A stretch of 53,379 bases of DNA from Clostridiaceae bacterium. Its GTDB lineage: Bacteria; Bacillota_A; Clostridia; Clostridiales; Clostridiaceae. The notes below the pieces were generated by a model. That model made no database searches, had not been told where the DNA came from, and worked only from the letters and a program-made list of their open reading frames with translations. The stretch lies in the NCBI GenBank assembly GCA_029256485.1, contig JAQSXU010000016.1, positions 1 to 53,379 of the forward strand, given 5' to 3'. Positions 1-9,930 of the stretch are shown here, one piece after another. Position 1 is the stretch's first letter, and every line of letters starts with the position of its first letter. A program made the translations under genes and the position numbers.

Positions 1-6
1 CATTCT

Positions 7-492
7 TTAATATCCTTCATTTTGTCTTTCATGATTTATTGTATTCTTAGCAATATAAGCATTTTCAATATCATCATGTGAAAAATTCAGACTATTTCCC
101 AGAGTCAAAAAGTCCTCAAACAATGTTATGTAATGATCCTTTGAAGAACATACAATAAAATCATTTATATCAATAAATAAATTAATGAATTGATCAGTAA
201 CGCTGCATTCTAATGATCTTGGTTCTAAAACAATGTCCGTAAAATTTATTTCAATACCAATAGTTAAAATAAAATGGAGACAATCAACATATTCCTCAAG
301 AATAACATCTTTTTCAGAAGGTCTTTTATTACTCCAAAACTTGAAGCAGCGAGTTTCATTAGCTAGTTCACCTAACTCAACTTGTAAGGCTAACATTTTT
401 TTTGTAAGAAGAGATTGACCCTGTAAGTTGTGTTGATTTCTTATATGTTCATCTAATATTTTCTGCATAGAAAACAATTTTTCCAGGTTCAT
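7..492 (-). CDS. dimeric (all-alpha) dUTPase-like NTP pyrophosphatase
   Basis: This 161-residue protein resembles the dimeric, MazG-related all-alpha dUTPases (dUTPase_2 type), which hydrolyse dUTP to dUMP and PPi. The family's metal-binding pattern is visible: an ExxE-type helix followed by ETRCFKFWS (about residues 40-55), then EEYVDCLHF (about 66-74) with the E and D ligands. Its length is normal for the short phage/Firmicute form. The ATG at 490-492 follows an AAAGGCGG ribosome binding site. It is the last gene seen in a minus-strand series but is separated from the next one by a terminator. Substrate choice (dUTP or dCTP) cannot be fixed from sequence. Confidence 0.85.
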   Translation of the reverse strand: MNLEKLFSMQKILDEHIRNQHNLQGQSLLTKKMLALQVELGELANETRCFKFWSNKRPSEKDVILEEYVDCLHFILTIGIEINFTDIVLEPRSLECSVTDQFINLFIDINDFIVCSSKDHYITLFEDFLTLGNSLNFSHDDIENAYIAKNTINHERQNEGY

Positions 493-681
493 TTATTATG
501 GCCGCCTTTCATAATCAATTAGTTTATAGCTGATTTTTTATCTAATAATGTCACAAATCTATTCTATCTAAAATACAGAAAAATTAAAAGATTTTGGAAT
601 CGGTTACAAAAAATTTTTTTAAAATATAGGCAAAAAAGCTATCATAACTATAAAAAACTATACATAATTGAGGATAACGAT

Positions 682-711
682 AAAAAAGCCCTTATATTAA
701 AACATAAGGGC
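682..711 (-). terminator. rho-independent terminator after the TM1266-family gene
   Basis: A perfect 8-bp stem (GCCCTTAT at 688-695, ATAAGGGC at 704-711) is followed on the minus strand by six T residues. It lies 17 nt after the stop of the small regulator gene and separates it from the dUTPase gene. Confidence 0.85.
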
Positions 712-727
712 ATTAAATTAGATAATA

Positions 728-973
728 TTATAATTTTGTTATTGCCGATTTAACATTAACTCCATTAACCTTACCTAGTTTTCCGGTTAAGGCACTTATT
801 TCATCTGTAGTTCCATCTACTATAATAGATATTACAGAAATGCCTCTTTCTCTATATGGTATTCCCAATCTTCCAATTATTATATTTGAGAAGTTATGAA
901 GAATATTATTTACACTAGAAGAACTGTCCATATTTTCAACAACTATTCCAATTACTCCAACCCTTTTTTCCAT
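728..973 (-). CDS. TM1266-family iron-only hydrogenase system putative regulator
   Basis: The 81-residue protein has the full length and pattern of the TM1266 family: an N-terminal RVGVIGIVVEN strand, a central GRLGIPYRERGISVISIIVDG segment in overall pattern, and a C-terminal GKLGKVNGVNVKS. The fold resembles the ACT-like C-terminal domain of NikR. In other genomes the family is associated with [FeFe]-hydrogenase maturation genes, but no hydrogenase gene is in this window and its function is unproven. The ATG at 971-973 follows AGGAGG. It lies 45 bp after the giant signalling gene on the same strand and may be co-transcribed with it. Confidence 0.85.
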   Translation of the reverse strand: MEKRVGVIGIVVENMDSSSSVNNILHNFSNIIIGRLGIPYRERGISVISIIVDGTTDEISALTGKLGKVNGVNVKSAITKL

Positions 974-1018
974 AAGATCCTCCTGAATTACAACTGAAAA
1001 TTTTCTGCAATAATATCA

Positions 1019-4000
1019 TCAAATAATTGCAGCTATTATTTCACCTAATGTATTTACGAAATTATAATTATCAAAATTAAACTCCTTTATTTTTGTTGAA
1101 ACCGATAAATATAAAACACCTTTACATACTCCTGAATTTATTAAAGGTACAGCTATAATAGAATGCCAATCACAAGTACCAGTAAGGGCATCATAGTCCC
1201 CAAATTCATCCCAGTCAATCATATATATACCTTGTTGTTTTTCTATAACAGAATTAATTATATTAATATTATAGAATTTTGTTTCAACCCAATCTTTTTC
1301 AAATATTTTTCTACTATAATTCTTTATTACATTATTATCCTTTGTGACAAATAACATACCATATTGAGATTCTGTTATTTCAATTATCCTGCCTAATATA
1401 TTATAAATTTTGTCTTCTACGGGCATTTTTTTGCTAATAAGGTTTATCAGTTCTGAAATAACCAAAACATTTCTATAGTCAGAAACAGCATTACCATATA
1501 TTATTCCGGATAATTTATTTGTTACTTTTGCTTTGCTGGAAAAGTTACTGTTCCAAAGCTGGCATTTGTTTCTTCCATTTTCTTTAGCTACATATAATGC
1601 TTGGTCTGCTTTTTCAATGAGGTCTTGCTTCCATTGAGCATGTTCAGGATAGGCAGCTATACCCATACTAATGGTTACAGGAATTCTTTCACCAAGAATT
1701 TTTGCTTCATCAATGGAATTTTTTAGTTTTTCACCAACCAATAAAGCTTTATTAATATTTGTTCTAGGTAATATTACTATAAATTCTTCTCCTCCATATC
1801 TTCCTACTAAATCAGTAGACCTTAGATTATTTAACACAATATTACAAACCTTTTGTAAAACTTCATCTCCAGTTTGGTGGCCAAATATGTCGTTGATATC
1901 CTTGAAATGATCTAAATCAAACATAATAATTGAAAAAGTTTCATTTAAAGTACTAGATTTCTGAATATTATCTATTAGCGCATCTTCTAAGAATTTTCTA
2001 GTAAGTGTTCCAGTGAGTTTATCAGTAGATGAACTGATTTTTAACTTATAATTATCTAATACTAATGCTGTTAAATTACAAAGCTCAAAACATTTTTTTA
2101 ATGTTATTTCGTTAAAATTATTTAATATTCTATCTGACTCTAAATACATGTAACCAATAATATTTTTAGATTTACCGTTAAAATCACGTCTTTCCGTGTC
2201 AGATTGATAACTTTCCTCATCACTGCCTGAAAATATTGGTAAACACATAGCTACCTTAATATCGTCATAGTAATCATTAACCTTAGTTTGCTTATTTGTT
2301 GTTTCATTCAGTAAAAAGGGTTTTGAGGAGGCTTTTACTGTTTCGAATACAAAATTATTATTGGGGAAATCAAACTTTCCATTACTAGAGGCAATTACTT
2401 TACTTTTCTGATTATATTGATTTAAGATAATTACACTTCTAGTAGCTAAGGATATGCTGGAAATATACTTAGCAATTAAATCTAAATCCTTTTTAGGTTC
2501 TGAGTAAAGGTTGTTTATTAAATCTTGAACATTATTTATCTGCTTATGAAAAGAAGCATTGTAAATCTTTTGAGCTGACTCAATAAAAAATTTATTATTT
2601 AATATACCCTTGAAATCTTTGTATGAAAATAATTTATCTAAATCTTTGTTGAAATTTATTTTTATATAGTCAGGAGAAACAACCTGAGTAACTTTGCTAT
2701 AGTCATGAAATTTATTTAATAATATTAAATTATTAAAAGGTTTTAGCATTCCATTTGATCTTAAAAATCCTATTTTATATTTATCTGGAAGTTGTAAAGT
2801 CAGCTTTTTAATAATTTCACAGGCTTCAAAGTAATAATTTACAGCATAGAAGAAATTTTCTTTTTCAAAATAGTAATCACCTAGTATAGTACAAATCTTC
2901 CAATGCATTTCATAGGAATTTAAATTTTTACTTAGTTCTAAAGCTGAATTTAAAAATTCTATTTTCTTTAGATTATCTGTTGTTATAAATCCTTCTATAA
3001 ATAAATATTTTAACTTAATTCTTTGAGTTTCATCTATATCAGCATAATCAGAATAGCTTTTTAATAAATTAATAACATGACTTCTGTTGTTGTTCATGCA
3101 GTATATAATGCATGCATCAAAAATCACATTTGTCTTATCAAGATTATTTGAATAATTATCAAGCATCTTTTTTAAACTCTTTAAATCATCAACACCCCTT
3201 GATAAATTTATTAAGCATTCTAAGCTTTCTCCGTCAAATCTTTGCTTTGATACATCATCTGAGTTAGTTTCTAATGCTTCTTTTATAGTAAAATAAGCTT
3301 TCTCAATTTGCCCAAAGGAATATAGAAGTTCTGCATAAATTTGCTTATGCATTAATAAATCCTTTCCATACAAAGGATATAATTTTATTTCTTGGCTTGA
3401 AAGCCTGTGATAATTATAGGCCTCTTTGTAATTATTCAGTTTTAAACAAATAGAAGATAATAGATTGTAACAATATAAAGTATCTCTTTCAGATTCGCTT
3501 TTTTTAGCCTTTTCTAATGACTTTTGAAAATATTCATATGCTAGATCATACTTTAAATCATAAAAATATGATTCACCTAAATTCATTAGGGCTATAACCT
3601 CTAAAGTTAAGATATTATAACGCTCACATCGCTCTTTCATTTTAGTAAAATAGTCAATTGCTCGTCTATTGTCCTGATAATAATCACCATAAATAATTCC
3701 AATATTATTGAGACATATAGCAATACCATTTTGAAAATTTATTTTTTCAAAATATTTAATGGCTTCAGAATAACAATTTAATGCACTTTCAATTTTATTT
3801 ATGTTCAAATTACTAGTTCCATATGAATTATAAAGATATCCTTTAATTTTAATAAATTTATCTCCGCATAATGGAATACATTTTTTACAAAGTTCTATTG
3901 CTTCATTAAATTTCGCCTTTGCTATATATACAGATATAACAATTCTATAACATTCTAGATACCCGCGGACATAATTGAAATTCATTAAAAGACTTTCACA

Positions 4001-6406
4001 TTTTTCAATACATTTTTCAGCTTCATTCATATCATATTTCAGCACATATGTTGAAGATAGCTTATTTAAACTATCGATTTGAAGTCTTGTGTTATTAGAT
4101 TTACTTGATATTTGTTCAGCTTCCTTGTAGTACTTCAACGCATTGGAAATATTAACATCATCAGAATATAAGTCACCAATTTTAATAAGAAGTTGGATTT
4201 TTTCTTTACTAAAATCATTTGGATTAAACATAGAAAGAGCTTTTTCTAAATTTTTAAGTGCATCCTGTGAGTTTCTTAGAGATAACATTTTGTTGGCATT
4301 CTTTAAACAATAAGTGATAACCTTACTGTTATCTCTGCATTTTTCAAGATGGTAAATGATTTCTTCATTATTGCTCCTATCCTCACCATTTTGTTTTTCA
4401 AGAATTTCAGAAGCTAATTTATGTTTGCACATTCTATTTTCATCTGGCAATTTATTATAGGTTATGTCCTTAAGCAGTTTATTATTAAAATCATATACAA
4501 AACCACGGTCATCAATTTTCCTGCATAATATTCCTTTACTAACTAAATTTGATATTCGGGTTTCTAATTTCATATTGTCAACTGATAAAAAACAGTTTAT
4601 AACATCAATTGGCACAGCAGTTTTAAATATGCTAATGGTTGATATAATGTCATAACTAAAGTCATCTATTTCCTTTATTTGATTAAGTACTGCCTGTTCA
4701 AGGGTTTCTGGTATTGGTAATTCATCATAATTATCATCATAACTAGTAACCCAATAACCTGTATTAGAATCAACGGTTATAATTTTTTTATAATAAAAAT
4801 CTTTTATTGTTTCTACAATAAATAATGGATTACCATCTGTTTGCATATAAATTCTATTGGAAAAATTAATTGGATCCGATGAATAATTTAATATGCCTTT
4901 TATCATAGTACAAGTACCAGTGCTGCTTAAGCCATGCAGAGGCACATCATATTTACATTTATCCAGTTTAAGCTTCTTAAGAAAGGCACATAATTTTTTA
5001 TTGTTTTTATAATTTCTGTCATTATAGGATAAAAGCATTAATATTTTTTTGCCGCTAAAGTTTCTCATATGGAAATAATCTAATAACTCAATGGTAAAAT
5101 CATTGGCTAAGTGTATATTATCGATTATTATAGTAGTTGGATCATCTTTAACAAAATTTATTATAAAGTTATAAATTACATTCATTAATCTATACTTTTC
5201 TTTATCACCACTTAACGGCTCTGATGGAGTTATATATTTATTGTCTCCTATGTCTGGTATAAGTTTTATTAATTCACTTTCATAAGGTTCCAGAGTTGCA
5301 TTATCACTTTCAGCAATAAGTCTTTTTAATATTTCCACAAAAGGATTATAATTGCCTAAGTTTGAATCATTTAAAGAAAAACTATAATAAACACTATTAT
5401 TTTTAAATTTTTGCAACCTTTGAAATTCAACTAATAGTTTACTCTTACCAATACCTGAGTCCCCGTGAATAAACAAAAGTTTGGAACTTCCATCCGGTTG
5501 ATTCATGGTACTATAAATTTCATTAATTTTATTTAGCTCATAATCTCTATCTATTAACTTTATATCTAAGTCCAGTATTTCAAGATTTTCTTTATAAAAA
5601 GGTAAGTAATTTTTATTAAAAATGCAGCTTATTTTGCTTATAATTTCTGTTAAATCTGATGGCCTGCTTGATGGCATAATATCTACCATTCTTGAAATAA
5701 CTTCATACAATTCATTTCCATAAGTATTTTGGAAATGTGATAATGCTTTATTTTTATTGAAGGATTCATAGCTTGACTTATTATCTAACATCAAAAAAAG
5801 TATACCAAGTGAATAAATATCAGATTTAGCTGATGATTTGCCTCCATTAACAACTTCAGGTGCGTTGAAAAGCAGCTGAGGACTGTTTTTAGACCAATAA
5901 TTATGCTTTTCCAATTTTATTGAAGCCATATCTTTTAAAGTAGGAATAACTCCAGCTTCAGATTTGGTAAAATAAATATTGTTTAAATTAATGTCCTCAT
6001 AATATTTATTTTTTAGATGTAAAGTGTTTACTATTTTACATATTTCACAGAATAGGGATAATATTTCTGATGGATTTAGCTGGAATACTAAATCAAAGAA
6101 TGATAAATTAGAGTCTATATTATCATATGTATAGAAATATCTAACATTGTTGATTTTTTTATTATCAATAAAATCAACAACACCAATATCATATACCTTA
6201 GATAGGTTTATTATCTTCATATTTATTAAAGAACTGTATTCGTTAATATAATATAATAATAAACTCTCAGGAAGATACTCAGAGTTTATTATATTTAATC
6301 TCATAATTTTTTGCTTTTCTATAATATCAGATACAAGATATGATGATACTAATTGATCTTGATTTAAATTCTTCAATACTCTATATCTATTATTAATTAA
6401 ATCCAT
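1019..6406 (-). CDS. giant sensor: kinase-like, AAA ATPase, TPR, GAF, GGDEF, GAF
   Basis: This is a single cytoplasmic protein of about 1795 residues. In order it has a Ser/Thr kinase-like domain (about 10-270), an AAA/STAND-type ATPase with Walker A GDSGIGKS (about 318-325) and Walker B TIIIDN (about 433), a long TPR-rich helical region (about 690-1190), a GAF domain (about 1275-1440), a GGDEF domain (about 1465-1625) whose active loop is GGEEF, and a C-terminal GAF-like domain. It should therefore make cyclic di-GMP under control of the other modules. The kinase domain looks degenerate: no glycine-rich loop, R instead of the VAIK lysine, YED instead of HRD, DMA instead of DFG. The reading frame extends to a TTG at 6421, but the ATG at 6404-6406 has GGGGATGAT upstream and is preferred. 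Inputs are unknown. Confidence 0.88.
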   Translation of the reverse strand: MDLINNRYRVLKNLNQDQLVSSYLVSDIIEKQKIMRLNIINSEYLPESLLLYYINEYSSLINMKIINLSKVYDIGVVDFIDNKKINNVRYFYTYDNIDSNLSFFDLVFQLNPSEILSLFCEICKIVNTLHLKNKYYEDINLNNIYFTKSEAGVIPTLKDMASIKLEKHNYWSKNSPQLLFNAPEVVNGGKSSAKSDIYSLGILFLMLDNKSSYESFNKNKALSHFQNTYGNELYEVISRMVDIMPSSRPSDLTEIISKISCIFNKNYLPFYKENLEILDLDIKLIDRDYELNKINEIYSTMNQPDGSSKLLFIHGDSGIGKSKLLVEFQRLQKFKNNSVYYSFSLNDSNLGNYNPFVEILKRLIAESDNATLEPYESELIKLIPDIGDNKYITPSEPLSGDKEKYRLMNVIYNFIINFVKDDPTTIIIDNIHLANDFTIELLDYFHMRNFSGKKILMLLSYNDRNYKNNKKLCAFLKKLKLDKCKYDVPLHGLSSTGTCTMIKGILNYSSDPINFSNRIYMQTDGNPLFIVETIKDFYYKKIITVDSNTGYWVTSYDDNYDELPIPETLEQAVLNQIKEIDDFSYDIISTISIFKTAVPIDVINCFLSVDNMKLETRISNLVSKGILCRKIDDRGFVYDFNNKLLKDITYNKLPDENRMCKHKLASEILEKQNGEDRSNNEEIIYHLEKCRDNSKVITYCLKNANKMLSLRNSQDALKNLEKALSMFNPNDFSKEKIQLLIKIGDLYSDDVNISNALKYYKEAEQISSKSNNTRLQIDSLNKLSSTYVLKYDMNEAEKCIEKCESLLMNFNYVRGYLECYRIVISVYIAKAKFNEAIELCKKCIPLCGDKFIKIKGYLYNSYGTSNLNINKIESALNCYSEAIKYFEKINFQNGIAICLNNIGIIYGDYYQDNRRAIDYFTKMKERCERYNILTLEVIALMNLGESYFYDLKYDLAYEYFQKSLEKAKKSESERDTLYCYNLLSSICLKLNNYKEAYNYHRLSSQEIKLYPLYGKDLLMHKQIYAELLYSFGQIEKAYFTIKEALETNSDDVSKQRFDGESLECLINLSRGVDDLKSLKKMLDNYSNNLDKTNVIFDACIIYCMNNNRSHVINLLKSYSDYADIDETQRIKLKYLFIEGFITTDNLKKIEFLNSALELSKNLNSYEMHWKICTILGDYYFEKENFFYAVNYYFEACEIIKKLTLQLPDKYKIGFLRSNGMLKPFNNLILLNKFHDYSKVTQVVSPDYIKINFNKDLDKLFSYKDFKGILNNKFFIESAQKIYNASFHKQINNVQDLINNLYSEPKKDLDLIAKYISSISLATRSVIILNQYNQKSKVIASSNGKFDFPNNNFVFETVKASSKPFLLNETTNKQTKVNDYYDDIKVAMCLPIFSGSDEESYQSDTERRDFNGKSKNIIGYMYLESDRILNNFNEITLKKCFELCNLTALVLDNYKLKISSSTDKLTGTLTRKFLEDALIDNIQKSSTLNETFSIIMFDLDHFKDINDIFGHQTGDEVLQKVCNIVLNNLRSTDLVGRYGGEEFIVILPRTNINKALLVGEKLKNSIDEAKILGERIPVTISMGIAAYPEHAQWKQDLIEKADQALYVAKENGRNKCQLWNSNFSSKAKVTNKLSGIIYGNAVSDYRNVLVISELINLISKKMPVEDKIYNILGRIIEITESQYGMLFVTKDNNVIKNYSRKIFEKDWVETKFYNINIINSVIEKQQGIYMIDWDEFGDYDALTGTCDWHSIIAVPLINSGVCKGVLYLSVSTKIKEFNFDNYNFVNTLGEIIAAII

Positions 6407-6579
6407 TGAAATCATCCCCAAAATAACAATATAATTAGATTTAGTATATCATATAGAGTAGTATATATAAATGATTATACATACAATTATTTTGAAAAAC
6501 TGAAATTTTGGGGGTATGTTTATTATAGGCTTTAATTGCATGAGAAACTTAAATAAAAAGTGTAAGATAGTGGTGTTAC

Positions 6580-7959
6580 CTACTTAAAAGACCCAACACC
6601 TCTGCTAATTACACTGGGGACTGGGGAGTATAAATCATCTGATATGGTTTCAGAATTAATTAGCAATCCATTTTCATAAGAATAACGAAGAACCTTAACC
6701 CTATAGCCGGGATATCCTTTTTGTGTAATGGAAATTTGGCCCTGATGCAGGCTTGGATTATCAATAATTTTAGTATTTGTTTGAATAGTATCATATACAT
6801 TGTTCACTATTGTGTATTTTTTTACGGCTAAGCTGGAATTAGAATAAATGTTTATATTTAGAACTTTATTTTCAGTATATGCCTCTATGTAAATAGGATA
6901 GTCTAATGTATTTTTAAATTTATAATCAATATCATTCCAATCAACAGTTGCATCTAATCCTAAAGGAACGTAAGAAGACGGAAGAGAATGATGAGTTCTC
7001 TCAATGGAGGTAATTCCAGTCCTGAGAATAGCATTATATAATGTTGATGATACCTGGCATATACCACCGCCTAAGCCGGAATCAACGGAATATCCCACTA
7101 TTACAGGGGCTTCCATAAATCCTCTTTCTTTTGTTCTTTCTCCCACACTTTTATTAAAACTGAAAATTTCACCAGGCATTATGAGTTTACCATTAATTAA
7201 GCTTGCAGAAAGTTCAATGTTATGAGCTCTTGCAAAAGAGGAGGAAGAAAAGCTTGTGCTAAAGGATGCAATTCTGCTGCTTAACTTTGAAAGACTGTCT
7301 GCAGTAATTTTTGCATAAGTTTCTTCTATTGGAGCATCTATTTTTGCGTCAGAAATAGACTTACTGTTAATACTCTTTTTAATTTCTTCTTTTAGTTTGG
7401 CCTCATTAAGCCTAAGCCCCTTTGAATCAGGGCTGATTTTCACAGTACCATCTTCTGTATAATGTATACTTGCATTCAAAGGATATTGGTTAATACTTGA
7501 TCTGATAGTCTTTATAGAATCATTAATGTAATCCTCATTAAAAGAAAAAGTTATATTGTATTGCTGTAAAACTGGTTTTTTCAAAATCAAATTCTTTTTA
7601 AATGGAGTAAAATTTTTGCCGAAGTGAAATGCACTATCAGTAATATCATTAATGTTATAATTTGAAATTAGTTTCGAATTATCTAGAGTATATGTTTTAC
7701 CATTTACAATAATGTTTGTCCTTTTCATTAATATAGGAGTAATATATTTTATTTTTAATATATTTCTGCTTTCCTCCAGTGTCTTTCCACACAAGTTAAT
7801 TCCTGACACCTCTACACCAGGATAAATAAGGTTTTCCCATCTTTTACTTTCCATTTGTGTTTTCAAATCAAACCCAATGAATGAGCCAACTGAGCAAATA
7901 AATAATTCCAAAATTAAAATTTTAGTTTTAAGAGTGATATGATAATTCTTTTTATTCAT
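6580..7959 (-). CDS. VanW family protein with PG-binding and G5-like domains
   Basis: The 459-residue protein has one N-terminal membrane segment (about 10-30), so most of it should be outside the membrane. A PG_binding_4-like region (about 60-220) is followed by a VanW domain (about 235-380; RERGFMEAPVIVGYS and GGGICQVSSTLYNAI are characteristic) and a C-terminal G5-like segment (about 385-455, ending near YSPVPSVISRG). Such proteins are common in spore-forming Firmicutes and are thought to act in the cell wall. Despite the name, there is no vancomycin resistance cluster here. The ATG follows GAGGT. Confidence 0.88.
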   Translation of the reverse strand: MNKKNYHITLKTKILILELFICSVGSFIGFDLKTQMESKRWENLIYPGVEVSGINLCGKTLEESRNILKIKYITPILMKRTNIIVNGKTYTLDNSKLISNYNINDITDSAFHFGKNFTPFKKNLILKKPVLQQYNITFSFNEDYINDSIKTIRSSINQYPLNASIHYTEDGTVKISPDSKGLRLNEAKLKEEIKKSINSKSISDAKIDAPIEETYAKITADSLSKLSSRIASFSTSFSSSSFARAHNIELSASLINGKLIMPGEIFSFNKSVGERTKERGFMEAPVIVGYSVDSGLGGGICQVSSTLYNAILRTGITSIERTHHSLPSSYVPLGLDATVDWNDIDYKFKNTLDYPIYIEAYTENKVLNINIYSNSSLAVKKYTIVNNVYDTIQTNTKIIDNPSLHQGQISITQKGYPGYRVKVLRYSYENGLLINSETISDDLYSPVPSVISRGVGSFK

Positions 7960-8053
7960 CCGTTTAACCTCATATTCGATGATGATCTATCCAATAAAAG
8001 ATAATTATTACATAAAGCAAAAAAGAGTAAATAACAGTAGTTGTTAAATATGT

Positions 8054-8677
8054 TTAATCATTATTTTTAAAGAAGTTAATTGTGTTATTTATTTTTTCTG
8101 TTTCATATTTAACCACATTATTTTGTTCCGATAACATGGATTCTTTTAGTTGTATTTGTTCCCTATAGTTGTTAATTAGGGCGTTCAATTTTTCTATTTC
8201 GGATTTATAATTCACTATTGCCTGGGTTGTAGAATTATAATAATCTTTGGCAAAAGTATTAAGTATATTTAATCTTTTTTCCCCATCAGAAATAAGCATA
8301 TTTAAATTTGTATCAGAAGCCTTTAAAATATTAATTACTGATTGTCTTTTTATGTCAAGTGGCAGATTTTCTGGTAGAGCATCAATAAATTTTTCAAGCA
8401 TAAAAACTGTGTTAATGCTGCTTCCGTTCATACCGAATCTAGCATAGATATCCTCAATAGACATATTTCTATCTAAATTCTCAGCATCAATCGCTTGTAC
8501 ATCTTCTTTAATGGGCTCTGGTGGGTTAGTATTATATTCATCAATATGATGTTCTAGTTCTACAGGCTGGTTATCTTCTTCTGAATCATTTTTGCTAATT
8601 GAGTTAGTCTGATATGAATTATTATCTACTTTTTCAACAAGGTTAAGTTTTTCGAACACTGACATAATTTTAGACAT
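8054..8677 (-). CDS. hypothetical acidic coiled-coil protein
   Basis: I do not recognise this 207-residue protein. It has an N-terminal helix of about 15 residues, an acidic and Asn/Gln-rich low-complexity stretch (about 20-75), a helical segment with FMLEKFIDALPENLPLDIKR (about 92-111), and a C-terminal heptad-like region (about 145-205). There is no signal peptide or membrane segment. The start is well supported, with GGAGAGAGG seven bases before the ATG at 8675-8677. It precedes the VanW gene on the same strand, so a cell-envelope role is possible but only from context. Confidence 0.7.
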   Translation of the reverse strand: MSKIMSVFEKLNLVEKVDNNSYQTNSISKNDSEEDNQPVELEHHIDEYNTNPPEPIKEDVQAIDAENLDRNMSIEDIYARFGMNGSSINTVFMLEKFIDALPENLPLDIKRQSVINILKASDTNLNMLISDGEKRLNILNTFAKDYYNSTTQAIVNYKSEIEKLNALINNYREQIQLKESMLSEQNNVVKYETEKINNTINFFKNND

Positions 8678-8789
8678 TTTACCTCTCTCCTAATCATGTA
8701 TCTATTTTTTATATGTTATTATAGATAAATAAGTTTAGGCTTAATATTCAATAAGCCATTCAATTAAACTTACGTATATTAAAATGTGG

Positions 8790-9002
8790 TCATTTTAAAA
8801 ACAAAATTGTATAAATAACTTTTTGCCCCAAAAACATACTTACAGTAAAAACAAGAATACATTCCATTAAAAGAGAAAAAGTATTTGTAAATTTATAGTT
8901 TATTGAGGACAAAAGTCTTGCTACTAATTTAATTATTATTTTTGATAAAGATATAGCAGCTATAAAAACTAGTATTAAAAGGATAATTGCTTTAAAAAAC
9001 AC
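8790..9002 (-). CDS. small hydrophobic membrane protein
   Basis: This 70-residue protein has two hydrophobic segments (about 3-30 and 43-68) joined by a short basic loop (KLVARLLSSINYK), as expected for a two-helix membrane protein. The start is a GTG at 9000-9002 with GGAAG seven bases upstream. It lies about 110 bp before the coiled-coil gene on the same strand. I do not recognise a family. Support is the ribosome binding site, the coherent hydrophobic pattern and the conserved direction. Confidence 0.55.
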   Translation of the reverse strand: MFFKAIILLILVFIAAISLSKIIIKLVARLLSSINYKFTNTFSLLMECILVFTVSMFLGQKVIYTILFLK

Positions 9003-9204
9003 AAAAACACTTCCATTCTTTATGCTTTTTATAATTAATTACAAGTTAAATATAAAAATAAATTGTGCTTAAAAAAATCATATATATGTACCAAAATTTT
9101 CTTACTATAATTATATAACATTACTCCTAATTCGGCAAGATATCAAAAAAAGTAAGCATATTATTAATAATTTTGTTGAATATTGATACAGAATAATTCA
9201 CATT

Positions 9205-9234
9205 AAAAGCCGTATTGATTTTATACAATACGGC
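9205..9234 (-). terminator. terminator of the AOR-moaD-thiF operon
   Basis: A perfect 9-bp stem (GCCGTATTG at 9209-9217, CAATACGGC at 9226-9234) is followed on the minus strand by TTTTAATG. It starts 8 bp after the stop of the ThiF/MoeB-like gene and closes the AOR operon. Confidence 0.8.
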
Positions 9235-9241
9235 TGTAATT

Positions 9242-9928
9242 TTATATCATTGGAACTACGTCGTACTCACAAGAAAGAAGATCTATAAAAAGTACCTTTT
9301 TTCTTAAAAGTTCTCCTCTTCCGATTAAAAGCTTTATTACCTCACTTACTTCAATTGAAGCTGCTAAGGCTGGGGTAAAAGACGGATTACCCATCTCCTT
9401 CTCAATACCCTTATCTTGAATTTTATCCCTATGATAGATTTTATTTAGGGTGTCATCACCGGGAAATATAGTAGTGACTTGACCGTACCAACCTGCTATA
9501 GCACCATGAACCATTGGTATTTTCAATTTTTTACAGCTGTTCTGCAGCAAAAGTCTTGCTGGTATTGTATCGAGTGCATCTACTACAACATGATGATTAT
9601 TTAAAATATTTAAGGCATTTTCCTCTGTAAGCATTTCAGATATGGCATCTACCTTAATTAGTGAATTTACCTTTTCCATTCTTAGTTTTGCTTCTTCAGC
9701 TTTTTTTAATCCTAGAGTTTCACTGCTTGAGAGTATTTGACGGTTCAGATTAGACTCTGCAAATACGTCACCGTCTACAGCAGTGATGTTACCTATTCCT
9801 AACCTGCCTAACATTTCTATGACGTATCCACCCAATCCGCCGCAGCCTACGACACAAACTTTGAATTCTTTTAATCTGTCATTTTCATCTTTTGACAGTG
9901 TGTTCATGTTTCTAGCATAGCGTTCCAT
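9242..9928 (-). CDS. ThiF/MoeB/HesA-family adenylyltransferase
   Basis: The 228-residue E1-like enzyme should adenylate the C-terminal glycine of a MoaD/ThiS-type sulfur carrier. The nucleotide-binding motif GCGGLGG (about 29-35), the acidic DGD (about 52-54) and the NLNRQ loop (about 60-64) are all present. The paired CxxC zinc motifs of E. coli MoeB and ThiF are absent; the expected position holds YHRDKIQDKG. Its partner is almost certainly the MoaD-like protein encoded immediately upstream, two bases away. The shared operon with AOR suggests it serves tungstopterin synthesis rather than thiamine. Start: the ATG at 9926-9928 uses an SD lying inside the upstream gene. Confidence 0.88.
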   Translation of the reverse strand: MERYARNMNTLSKDENDRLKEFKVCVVGCGGLGGYVIEMLGRLGIGNITAVDGDVFAESNLNRQILSSSETLGLKKAEEAKLRMEKVNSLIKVDAISEMLTEENALNILNNHHVVVDALDTIPARLLLQNSCKKLKIPMVHGAIAGWYGQVTTIFPGDDTLNKIYHRDKIQDKGIEKEMGNPSFTPALAASIEVSEVIKLLIGRGELLRKKVLFIDLLSCEYDVVPMI

Positions 9929-9930
9929 AC

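Noticed and set aside
6580..7959. VanW protein as evidence of glycopeptide resistance
   Set aside because: No vanHAX, vanRS or vanY genes are present. Stand-alone VanW proteins with G5-like ends are common in spore formers.
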